Shown here: positions 42,172 to 49,912 of the stretch, one piece after another
Layout: every line of letters begins with the position of its first letter
Position numbering within the stretch: position 1 is the stretch's first letter
Assembly: GCF_011761475.1 (NCBI RefSeq)
Contig: NZ_JAASRS010000001.1
Location: forward strand, 1,984,001 to 2,048,000
Length of the DNA stretch: 64,000 nt
Direction: 5' to 3'
From: Saccharococcus thermophilus
Lineage (GTDB): Bacteria > Bacillota > Bacilli > Bacillales > Anoxybacillaceae
Notes under the pieces: model-generated
Seen by the model: only the letters and a program-made list of their open reading frames with translations
The model's database searches: none
What the model was told of the DNA's origin: nothing
Position numbers and translations under genes: made by a program

Positions 42172-43311
42172 ATGATTTATCTTGATTATGCCGCTACAAC
42201 ACCGATGAGCAAAGAAGCGCTAAATGCCTACGTAGAAGCAGCTACCACTTGTTTTGGAAACGCAAGCAGTTTACACGATGTCGGAAGCAATGCCGAACGG
42301 CTTTTAACCATTTGCCGAAAAGAACTTGCCGCGCTTATTGGCGGGGAGGAACGGGGGATTTATTTTACAAGCGGAGGAACAGAATCCAATATTCTTGCCA
42401 TTCGTTCGCTCATTAACGCGCATCGCCATCGCGGCAATCATCTCATCACAACCGAGATTGAACATGCTTCTCTTTATCATCTATTCCAGCAATTAGAAAA
42501 AGAAGGATTTGAGGTCACTTATTTACCGGTTAACCGTTTTGGACAGATTGATATCGGTGATTTACAACGGGCGATTACGCCAAAAACGATTCTCGCTTCG
42601 ATTCAACACGCTAATTCAGAAATCGGAACAATACAGCCAATTGCCGAAATTGGACAGCTACTGCGGCGTCACGGAGTAATCTTTCATAGCGATTGTGTCC
42701 AAACTTTTGGTAAAATACGAATTGATGTGAAAAAGATGTTTATCGACAGCCTTTCCATTTCTGCTCATAAAATTTACGGACCAAAAGGGGTCGGGGCGGT
42801 ATATATTGACCCGCGCATCAATTGGCAACCATGTTTTCCTAATGCCACCCATGAATATGGATTTCGTCCAGGGACAGTCAACGTGCCTGGAATCGCTTCT
42901 TTCATCACCGCGGCACAGCACATTTGTGAAAATATAGATGACGAACAAACTCGTTTCGAGCAGCTGCGCCGTTACTTGCTGGCGCTTATTCGTGAAAAAG
43001 GCTTGCCTGTTACGGTGGAAGGACATCCTAATGTTTGCCTGCCGCATATTATCGGGCTTTCCGTTCACGGGATCGAAGGGCAATATGTCATGTTGGAATG
43101 CAACCGCGATAACATCGCCATTTCAACTGGAAGTGCGTGTCAAATTGGAAAACAGGCTCCGTCGCGGACGATGCTGGCAGTTGGAAGATCCGCAGAGGAA
43201 GCAAAACAGTTTATACGTGTTTCATTTGGGAAATGGACGACGGAAAAAGACATTGACCAACTCGTATCTTCCCTTGAGCGAATCAGTCAGCACAGAAAGG
43301 AGTTTGAATGA
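42172..43311 (+). CDS. nifS: NifS-family cysteine desulfurase of the nad cluster
   Basis: This PLP cysteine desulfurase is thought to supply sulfur for the NadA Fe-S cluster, as for B. subtilis nifS beside nadB. The 379-residue protein starts MIYLDYAATTPMSKEAL, has the PLP lysine in SLSISAHKIYGPKG and the persulfide cysteine in STGSACQIGKQ. I chose ATG 42172 over ATG 42163 because AAAGGA is nine bases upstream of the former and abuts the latter. The nadR start follows one base after its stop. Confidence 0.93.
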   Translation: MIYLDYAATTPMSKEALNAYVEAATTCFGNASSLHDVGSNAERLLTICRKELAALIGGEERGIYFTSGGTESNILAIRSLINAHRHRGNHLITTEIEHASLYHLFQQLEKEGFEVTYLPVNRFGQIDIGDLQRAITPKTILASIQHANSEIGTIQPIAEIGQLLRRHGVIFHSDCVQTFGKIRIDVKKMFIDSLSISAHKIYGPKGVGAVYIDPRINWQPCFPNATHEYGFRPGTVNVPGIASFITAAQHICENIDDEQTRFEQLRRYLLALIREKGLPVTVEGHPNVCLPHIIGLSVHGIEGQYVMLECNRDNIAISTGSACQIGKQAPSRTMLAVGRSAEEAKQFIRVSFGKWTTEKDIDQLVSSLERISQHRKEFE

Positions 43312-43312
43312 G

Positions 43313-43852
43313 TTGAAAGAAGAGAAAAAAATTCTTGGAGAACAGCGGCGCCAGCTCATTTTGCAATGGCTGAAAGAAAACAAAAAGCCGATCACCGGCG
43401 CCGAACTCGCGGCAAAAACGAACGTCAGCCGCCAGGTGATCGTGCAGGATATTTCGCTCTTAAAAGCGCGCAATGAACCGATTATCGCCACAAGCCAAGG
43501 CTATTTATATTTGACGCCAAACATTCCGGCACAGACGTATACGCGCACGATCGCCTGTTTCCATACGCCCGAACAAACAAAAGAAGAATTATATATTCTC
43601 GTCGACCACGGCGTCACCGTTAAAGATGTGAAAATCGAGCATCCCGTATATGGAGATTTAACCGCTTCTGTGATGGTCAGCAACCGGCTGGAAGTCGATC
43701 AATTTATTCAAAAAATTGAAGAAACGAAGGCATCGTATTTGCTGCAGCTGACAGACGGCACCCATCTTCATACGATTGAAGCGGACTCCGTCGCCAAGCT
43801 TGATGCCGCTTGTCATGCTCTCAAAAAAGCTGGGCTGCTCATTGAATCGTAG
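43313..43852 (+). CDS. nadR: Transcriptional repressor of NAD biosynthesis NadR (NiaR)
   Basis: NadR represses de novo NAD genes in response to nicotinate. The 179-residue protein has an N-terminal winged helix (ITGAELAAKTNVSRQVIVQDISLLKA) and the C-terminal 3H domain with its conserved histidines (LVDHGVTVKDVKIEHPVYGDLTA, TDGTHLHTI). The start is TTG 43313, ten bases after AAAGGAG and one base past the nifS stop; long ATG frames upstream overlap nifS out of frame. Expected to bind the palindrome at 42088. Confidence 0.93.
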   Translation: MKEEKKILGEQRRQLILQWLKENKKPITGAELAAKTNVSRQVIVQDISLLKARNEPIIATSQGYLYLTPNIPAQTYTRTIACFHTPEQTKEELYILVDHGVTVKDVKIEHPVYGDLTASVMVSNRLEVDQFIQKIEETKASYLLQLTDGTHLHTIEADSVAKLDAACHALKKAGLLIES

Positions 43853-43860
43853 AGATTCGT

Positions 43861-43898
43861 CCCTTACAATAGATGGTAAGGGCTCTTTTTTTATTTTT
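43861..43898 (+). terminator. Terminator of nifS-nadR
   Basis: A CCCTTAC/GTAAGGG stem with an eight-base loop followed by CTTTTTTTATTTTT directly after nadR. It marks the left edge of the accessory region. Confidence 0.8.
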
Positions 43899-43928
43899 CG
43901 AAACAACACAACAGAAAGGAAAAAATGT

Positions 43929-44390
43929 ATGGGTTACATTGAAGAACTGCGCGCCCTTGTCGGCCATCGCCCTGTCATTTTAGTCGGCGCACTGGCAATC
44001 ATCAAAAACGAAAAAAACGAAGTATTGCTGCAAAAACGCAAACAACCGCATGGATATTGGGGACTTCCCGGCGGATTAATGGAGCTTGGGGAATCAGCTG
44101 AAGAAACAGCGAGACGGGAAGTATGGGAAGAAACAGGACTCACCATCGGTAGTTGCCGGCTTCTCGATGTCCTTTCCGGACCAGGCACGTACGTGAAAGT
44201 TCCTAATGGAGACGAATTTTACGCCGTTACGATCGTATATGAAACGGATGAATTCTCCGGTGAAATCCTCGCAAATCCAGAGGAATCATTAGATGTGAAG
44301 TTCTTTCCAATCAATCGGCTTCCAGAACAAATGATTCAAAGCCATTACCGCGTCATAAAGAAACATATAAAACCATCCTCACCGCTATAG
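43929..44390 (+). CDS. Nudix hydrolase
   Basis: The 153-residue protein carries a full Nudix box (GGLMELGESAEETARREVWEETG; key residues G, E, REVWEE, G), so it hydrolyses a nucleoside-diphosphate-linked compound. Substrate unknown; the ADP-ribose/mutT-like families are possible. The start ATG 43929 lies eight to ten bases after GAAAGGA; an upstream in-frame ATG at 43776 overlaps nadR. It faces the ketone operon tail-to-tail, so it is probably not part of it. Confidence 0.87.
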   Translation: MGYIEELRALVGHRPVILVGALAIIKNEKNEVLLQKRKQPHGYWGLPGGLMELGESAEETARREVWEETGLTIGSCRLLDVLSGPGTYVKVPNGDEFYAVTIVYETDEFSGEILANPEESLDVKFFPINRLPEQMIQSHYRVIKKHIKPSSPL

Positions 44391-44420
44391 TGAAGTGACC
44401 AATAAAATTAAGACAAGAAA

Positions 44421-44471
44421 AAACACCTCCTGAATCGAATGTATAACTCCGCTCGATTTTTGGAGGTGTTT
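44421..44471 (-). terminator. Terminator of the ketone carboxylase operon
   Basis: AAACACCTCC pairs with GGAGGTGTTT and the inner AATCGA with TCGATT. On the minus strand a TTTTTTCTTG tract follows, about 100 bases after the thiolase stop. It may also end Nudix transcription from the other side. Confidence 0.7.
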
Positions 44472-44570
44472 GTCATATAAGGACAAGAGTGCATTATCCA
44501 AAAGAGACAAAGCAGAAAGCAATCGAGATGAAACAAAATCTTCCATGTCGAGTTTTCCGAAGTAAATACG

Positions 44571-45758
44571 TTAACGAGTCAGAATATGAATGGCCACCGC
44601 AGCGCTTCCGCCATTTAGAAAACCGCCCGCATTGTGCGTCAATCCGATCTTAACTCGTCCTGGAATTTGTCTTTTTCCCGCATGCCCCCGCAGTTGCCAT
44701 ACTATTTCGGCAATCTGGGCAATCCCCGTGGCCCCTACTGGATGACCCTTGGCAATCAACCCGCCGCTGGGATTGACAGGAATCCGTCCCCCGATTTCGG
44801 TGGCTCCGGACTCCACCAGCCGTGCCCCATCCCCTGGAGCGCAAAACCCTAAATGTTCATACGCCCAAAGCTCGCCGGGAGCCGCAGCATCGTGGACTTC
44901 CGCCACCTGTACATCCGATGGCTGGATTCCAGCCAACGCATAAGCTTTAGCCGCTGCCCTTTCGGTGTTGGAAGGACCCATATCACCGCTGGAGTTACTC
45001 GAATAAACCACAGAGCTTGCGACAAACACCGGATCGTTAGTCAGCTGTCTGGAAATTTTCTCACTGCAAAGGATGGCAGCAGCCGCTCCGTCACTTAACG
45101 GCGAACACATGAGAAGGCGCAAGGGATCGCTAATGATCCGCGACCCCAGAACATCCTCGAGCGTTTGTTGTTTTTGATACTGAGCATTGGGATTCAAGCT
45201 TCCGTTACGGCTGTTTTTCACCGCGATTTTGGCGAAGGTTTCCATACTCGTTCCATATAGTTCCATATGTTTACGAGCTTCCATCGCATAGTAATCCATA
45301 AACAAACTCTGATTGTTCCTATCCTTACCGCCTCCTGGGAACTTGTCAAGCTCTTCCACGTCTGCGGCCCCTTTCAAAGCCTGAAAGGCTCTCGTACGAT
45401 CGGGATGAATCATTTTTTCGGCACCCAAAGCCAGTACCACATCATACATCCCAGAAGCAACAGACATCCACGCCATATGGAAAGCGGAAGAACCGCTGGC
45501 ACAAGCATTTTCAACATTAAAAATAGGAATCCCTTCCAAGCCTGTTCCTGACAACATTACTTGTCCGCGGATGCATTCTTGTCCTGTAATGATACCGGCC
45601 ACCGCATTTCCTACATAGGCCGCTTCAATCTTCGAAAGGCTGATCCTTGCTTCTGTTAACGCACCATGAAGCGCTTCCCGTGCCAATTCTTTCAAACTTC
45701 GGTCTGGATATTTGCCGAACCGGGTCATGCCCACTCCCAGCACAACAACTTTTTGCAT
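44571..45758 (-). CDS. SCP2-type thiolase of the ketone operon
   Basis: Predicted to split the beta-ketoacyl-CoA made by the neighbouring ligases into acetyl-CoA and a shortened acyl-CoA (benzoyl-CoA if the ketone is acetophenone). The 395-residue protein has the nucleophile C86 in VENACASGSSAFHMAW and the GHP histidine in IAKGHPVGATGIAQ. The HDCF motif of SCP2 thiolases is changed to HDAA (VAEVHDAAAPGELW), and the last motif reads THNAGGFLNGG instead of carrying the second thiolase cysteine, so assignment is to the SCP-x/lipid-transfer branch, in which these sites vary. The start is ATG 45758 after GGGAGG. Last gene of the operon, 17 bases after a ligase. Confidence 0.85.
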   Translation of the reverse strand: MQKVVVLGVGMTRFGKYPDRSLKELAREALHGALTEARISLSKIEAAYVGNAVAGIITGQECIRGQVMLSGTGLEGIPIFNVENACASGSSAFHMAWMSVASGMYDVVLALGAEKMIHPDRTRAFQALKGAADVEELDKFPGGGKDRNNQSLFMDYYAMEARKHMELYGTSMETFAKIAVKNSRNGSLNPNAQYQKQQTLEDVLGSRIISDPLRLLMCSPLSDGAAAAILCSEKISRQLTNDPVFVASSVVYSSNSSGDMGPSNTERAAAKAYALAGIQPSDVQVAEVHDAAAPGELWAYEHLGFCAPGDGARLVESGATEIGGRIPVNPSGGLIAKGHPVGATGIAQIAEIVWQLRGHAGKRQIPGRVKIGLTHNAGGFLNGGSAAVAIHILTR

Positions 45759-45775
45759 TTTGCTCCCTCCCACAA

Positions 45776-47329
45776 TTAGTTTATTTGCCGCTCCTTACTG
45801 CCCCAGAAAGGTGCCCGCAATGCCTTTTTGTCAATTTTTCCATAGGCGGTCAAAGGAAGCGAGTCGACAAATTCAATCGATTTTGGCACTTCATATTTGG
45901 CTAAACGTTGTTTACAAAATTGAATCAGCTCTTCTTCACTCAGTCGGCTGGCCGGATCTGCCACCACAAATGCTTTTACCGCTTCCCCCCATTTTTCGTC
46001 AGGAACCCCGATCACCGTCGCCTGACGAACGCTCGGATGTTCAAACAGGGCTTTCTCCACCACCGTGGTGTAGACGTTGAATCCACCGCTGATAATCATA
46101 TCTTTCTTGCGGTCCACTAAGTAAATGTAACCTTCCTCATCCTGATATGCCATGTCTCCGGTATGCAGCCAGCCATTGCGGATCGTTTTTTCGGTTTCTT
46201 CTTCCATCCTCCAATAACCTTTCATCATATGCGGACCCCGAGTAACGATTTCTCCGACCATTCCCGTTGGTACCTCCCTGCCTTCCTCGTCAACAATTTT
46301 CACCTGGGACATGATGATCGGACGGCCACAGGAAGACAGCCGCTTTTCTTCATCCACAGAATAAGTCAGATGATCCGACTTAGTTAAGATCGTTGTTTGG
46401 TTAGCCACTTCCATTTGTGAATATACCTGAATCAAAATGGGCCCCCAAGTTTCTAATGCCTGTTTGATGCGGGACGGAGCCATCGGCGCAGCACCGTAAA
46501 TCAAGGTACGAAGACTGGATAAATCATATGATGGAAGATCCGGAAAATCGAGCAGTGAATAAATCATGGTGGGAACGAGGAAAGCAAATGTCACTTTTTC
46601 CTTTTCCACAGTCTCGCAGAACTTCTTCGGATGAAAACCTTGCTGGAGAATATGCGTCCCTCCGCGCAGCAGACCTGGCAGGATCATGAAACCAACCGCA
46701 TGGGGCAGCGGCGCCACATGCAGCATCACCACCCCGCGTTCCAGTTCAAACTCAACGATTTCACTATACATGAGGGAAATCGTTGATTTGTGCGTATGCA
46801 TGACCCCTTTAGAACGGCCGGTCGTGCCTCCCGTGTACATGATTGCTGCCAAATCTTCGTATCCAACCGCAATCTTCGGAGGCTCAGGAGAGGCCTTCTC
46901 GATCAAAGACTCCAGGCTGTGTTCCCCTTCGTTTCCCACCGTGATTACCATCGGCTGCGCGGAGGTTTGTTGCAGGATATTTTGCACACGCTCCATGTAT
47001 TCACTGTCACATATCACCGCTTTGGCCCCGGCATCCTCCAGCCGGTAAGCCACTTCCGCATCACTTAAAAAGGTGTTCAGCGGCACGCGGACAGCCCCAA
47101 GTTTGGCAATGGCAAAATCGCAAACAATGTATTCAATGCAGTTTTGCATCCATAAGGCTACACGATCTCCGGGCTGTATCCCCTTTTGAAAAAGAGCGTT
47201 TGCACAACGGTTGACTTCTTCCCCGATTTCCGCGTACGTGATGCGGCGGCGTTGGTCTTTTACCGCGATTTTGTCCGGATATTGTTTCACCGCTTTATCG
47301 AACAATTCGCCGATTGTCGTTTCCAACAC
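45776..47329 (-). CDS. AMP-forming acyl-CoA ligase, copy 2
   Basis: The 517-residue ANL-family enzyme should activate a carboxylic acid as acyl-AMP and transfer it to CoA. The P-loop is IMYTGGTTGRSKG (about residues 160-172), the hinge YLVDRKKDMI, and the catalytic lysine lies in AYGKIDKKALR near the C-terminus. Motif A5 reads VYSQMEVAN where YGxTE is usual, so Met replaces the usual Thr/Ser. Start GTG 47329 after GGGAGGGGAG. It follows the other ligase by 18 bases. By context the substrate is the beta-keto acid from the carboxylase, such as benzoylacetate; a benzoate or fatty-acid ligase role is possible. Confidence 0.87.
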   Translation of the reverse strand: MLETTIGELFDKAVKQYPDKIAVKDQRRRITYAEIGEEVNRCANALFQKGIQPGDRVALWMQNCIEYIVCDFAIAKLGAVRVPLNTFLSDAEVAYRLEDAGAKAVICDSEYMERVQNILQQTSAQPMVITVGNEGEHSLESLIEKASPEPPKIAVGYEDLAAIMYTGGTTGRSKGVMHTHKSTISLMYSEIVEFELERGVVMLHVAPLPHAVGFMILPGLLRGGTHILQQGFHPKKFCETVEKEKVTFAFLVPTMIYSLLDFPDLPSYDLSSLRTLIYGAAPMAPSRIKQALETWGPILIQVYSQMEVANQTTILTKSDHLTYSVDEEKRLSSCGRPIIMSQVKIVDEEGREVPTGMVGEIVTRGPHMMKGYWRMEEETEKTIRNGWLHTGDMAYQDEEGYIYLVDRKKDMIISGGFNVYTTVVEKALFEHPSVRQATVIGVPDEKWGEAVKAFVVADPASRLSEEELIQFCKQRLAKYEVPKSIEFVDSLPLTAYGKIDKKALRAPFWGSKERQIN

Positions 47330-47347
47330 CGTTTCTCCCCTCCCTGT

Positions 47348-48919
47348 CTAATTGATATTCCGGCTTGCCAAATCCCAGTAAGGCTTGCGCAGCGCTTTTT
47401 TGTCGATTTTTCCATACGGGGTTAAAGGCAGTGCATCGACAAGTCGGATTTCCTTCGGCCACTTGTATTTGGATAGTTCCTTGGCGCACAGTTCCCGAAT
47501 GCTTTCCTCCGTCAGGGAATGGCCTTCTTTTGGCACAATGATAGCCATTACCGCTTCTCCCCAGTCCGGGTGGGGAACTCCAATTACGGCAACCTGGCTT
47601 ACTCCGGGATGCTTTTGAATGGCATTCTCGACTTCGGTCGTATACACGTTCATTCCGCCGGTAATGATCATGTCTTTCTTGCGGTCCAAGAGATAGACAT
47701 ACCCGTCTTCATCCATCATTCCCACGTCCCCCGTATGCAGCCAACCGTCTTTCAATGTTTCAGCAGTCTTATCTGGCTGCTTGTGATACCCGATCATATT
47801 GTACGGAGTCCATGCGACGATTTCGCCCTTCTCTCCGCGCGGAACTTCATTGCCTTCTTCATCCACAATTTTGACCTGGGCCATCGCTACCGGTTGTCCG
47901 CAGCTTCTTAACCGTCTTTCATAAGAGGGATCCATCGTGTGATCTGATTTTTTCAAGCGGGTAATGAAATTCGGCGCTTCGGATTGTCCAAACAGCTGCA
48001 TAAAAACGGGCCCAAAGATTTCAAACCCCTGTTTTAGCCGTTCCACTGTAATCGGCGCTGCACCGTAGAGAATGGTTCGAAGCGAACTGAAATCATATTC
48101 CCGCCCCTGGATTTGGTCCATGACGCGATAAATCATAGTTGGCACCATAAATGTTAAGGTAATCCTGTTCTTTTCCAGATGATCGAGGACCCCTTGCGGA
48201 TCGAATTTGCGTTCAATGAAATTGACGGTCCCTTTGATCAAGCCAGCCGATAGAATAAAACCTGCACTATGCGGCAAAGGAGATGTTAACAGTATTCTTT
48301 CATCATCCTGCAAACCAAGCTCAATGATATGTGAAAACAGATTTATCACAATGTTCTCTTGGGTATGTACAACCCCCTTGGGCAAACCGGTTGTCCCCCC
48401 GGTATACATAATCACGGCCAAGTTTTTCGAAGAAACGTTGACATCCACGTTGGTTTCCGGTTCATTGGCTTGAAAGTCTTCCCACGAAACAAAACCGTCC
48501 GGGCACTGTTCCGCCGGAGCAATCCCCACGATCTTTTTAAGTTCCGGTAAATCATCCTTGATTTTGTTCACAACATCGAAAAAGTTCCTGCCCACGATCA
48601 CGACTTCCGCATTCGAGTCCTTTAATATATAAGAAATTTCTTTTTCTCCCAACATATCATTCAAAGGAACTTTTGCAGCACCAGCTTGAATGATGCCCAT
48701 ATCACTCATGACGTACTCCAAGCAGTTCGACATCAGCAATGCCACCCGGGTATCCGGTTTCACCCCGCAGCGAATCAATGCCCGGGCCACACGGTTGGCG
48801 GATTTCAGCAGTTCTCTATAGGTAACCGATTTCCCTTCAAATACTACGGCTATCTTTTCGCCATGTTGATAGAGCGCTTTTCGATAGAGACTTTTCAAAG
48901 TTAAATAGGGGTTGAACAT
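47348..48919 (-). CDS. AMP-forming acyl-CoA ligase, copy 1
   Basis: The 523-residue ANL-family ligase has P-loop IMYTGGTTGLPKG, A5 QLFGQSEAPN, hinge YLLDRKKDMI and catalytic lysine in PYGKIDKKALR. The start is ATG 48919, six bases after AAGGAGGT; an in-frame ATG at 48949 has none. It is clearly homologous to the next gene along its whole length, so the pair arose by duplication, but they are diverged enough for separate substrates. In Aromatoleum a single ligase gene (bal, benzoylacetate-CoA ligase) follows the carboxylase genes. Here it is separated from them by a hairpin. Confidence 0.88.
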   Translation of the reverse strand: MFNPYLTLKSLYRKALYQHGEKIAVVFEGKSVTYRELLKSANRVARALIRCGVKPDTRVALLMSNCLEYVMSDMGIIQAGAAKVPLNDMLGEKEISYILKDSNAEVVIVGRNFFDVVNKIKDDLPELKKIVGIAPAEQCPDGFVSWEDFQANEPETNVDVNVSSKNLAVIMYTGGTTGLPKGVVHTQENIVINLFSHIIELGLQDDERILLTSPLPHSAGFILSAGLIKGTVNFIERKFDPQGVLDHLEKNRITLTFMVPTMIYRVMDQIQGREYDFSSLRTILYGAAPITVERLKQGFEIFGPVFMQLFGQSEAPNFITRLKKSDHTMDPSYERRLRSCGQPVAMAQVKIVDEEGNEVPRGEKGEIVAWTPYNMIGYHKQPDKTAETLKDGWLHTGDVGMMDEDGYVYLLDRKKDMIITGGMNVYTTEVENAIQKHPGVSQVAVIGVPHPDWGEAVMAIIVPKEGHSLTEESIRELCAKELSKYKWPKEIRLVDALPLTPYGKIDKKALRKPYWDLASRNIN

Positions 48920-48983
48920 AGTTGTACCTCCTTCTGGTATCGTCCACAAACCAATCCCTATGCCATTCGTTTTAGAAAAGAAC

Positions 48984-49007
48984 CTCGTGACCCAGATAGG
49001 TCACGAG
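48984..49007 (-). terminator. Hairpin between carboxylase genes and ligase genes
   Basis: A 9-bp perfect stem CTCGTGACC/GGTCACGAG with a six-base loop is followed by TTCTTTTCT on the minus strand. It lies within the operon, in a 111-base gap, and could partly terminate or protect the upstream message. Confidence 0.5.
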
Positions 49008-49030
49008 ATTATGGATGGTTTCAAAATTCA

Positions 49031-49882
49031 TTATGACCGCAGCTTTTGCAACTGGGACAGAACCATTTCCGGTTCAGCCTCTTCCGGAATTTCCCCATAA
49101 GCAAACCCACTATCGGAGAGTGGGGGCACATTTTGCTCACCCGACCAGAAGTCCCTGTTTAATCCCCCACCGATATTGAACCCCTTCTCCCAATAACCGC
49201 TTATTGCTGCTGGGTCTGCATTTGACATGAGATAGAAATCGACTTCATTGTCCCCTTCAGAAAACTCTACCGTCGCTCCGCTTAGGGATATTCCCACCGA
49301 CCATTGATAATGGTTTGCCAGATTTACAATCGGCTGATACAGGGGGATCGCTTCCTTGTGCTGAATAACCGGATCAGCAGGTTCTTCCAACACAACGGCC
49401 GCCAAACCTGAGGTGGAAAAAGCGCGTACATATTCCGCTAAATACATGGCCGCAGCTTCCACATCATCGCTGTTTATAGAGATCTCTTGTCCCGGACGAA
49501 CCTTTGTGTGCAGCCATTGAAGCCATTTTTGGGGAGAGGGGAGCGTTAAGACAATGGGCTGAACTCCCCGGTAAAGATTTTGCAATCCGGCTAACACTTC
49601 CCTCAAAAACTCCCGTGGTTCGTCAAGGGCAAGAAGCTTTTTCAAGGAGAATGTCGGTCTCTTTCCTGCCCATTCTTCAACTAAACCGGATTCCCGCTCC
49701 AATAGTCTTACATATACTTCACCTACAGGAATATTCAGTACGTCCGACCGCAGCAATCCCTGACCTTGGCTATAGACAGATAAAAAGGTATCCGGATTTT
49801 GCCAAATATCATTTCTTCCACCGGAAAACAGGCGTTTTGCGTAGGGAATAAAATCCAGCCACACCTTTCTTTTTAAATCCAT
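49031..49882 (-). CDS. Putative ketone carboxylase epsilon subunit (Apc5/ApcE-like)
   Basis: This 283-residue soluble protein (about 32 kDa) has no motif I recognise with certainty. It starts MDLKRKVWLDFIPYAKRLFSGG and contains VVLEEPADPVIQHKEAIPLYQP and GYWEKGFNIGGGLNRDFW, with a barrel-like alternation of strands and helices. Its place directly after the HyuB-like gene and its size match the loosely bound 34-kDa epsilon protein of acetophenone carboxylase, which is needed for activity in Aromatoleum. That identity is inferred from position and size only. Start ATG 49882, behind GGGGGGAG. Confidence 0.6.
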   Translation of the reverse strand: MDLKRKVWLDFIPYAKRLFSGGRNDIWQNPDTFLSVYSQGQGLLRSDVLNIPVGEVYVRLLERESGLVEEWAGKRPTFSLKKLLALDEPREFLREVLAGLQNLYRGVQPIVLTLPSPQKWLQWLHTKVRPGQEISINSDDVEAAAMYLAEYVRAFSTSGLAAVVLEEPADPVIQHKEAIPLYQPIVNLANHYQWSVGISLSGATVEFSEGDNEVDFYLMSNADPAAISGYWEKGFNIGGGLNRDFWSGEQNVPPLSDSGFAYGEIPEEAEPEMVLSQLQKLRS

Positions 49883-49912
49883 TTGAATACTCCCCCCTTG
49901 CTGACTTGTTCG

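Noticed and set aside
42938-43312. A 304-residue version of NadR starting inside nifS
   Set aside because: The extra N-terminus is out-of-frame nifS sequence; the TTG at 43313 with AAAGGAG gives the 179-residue family length.
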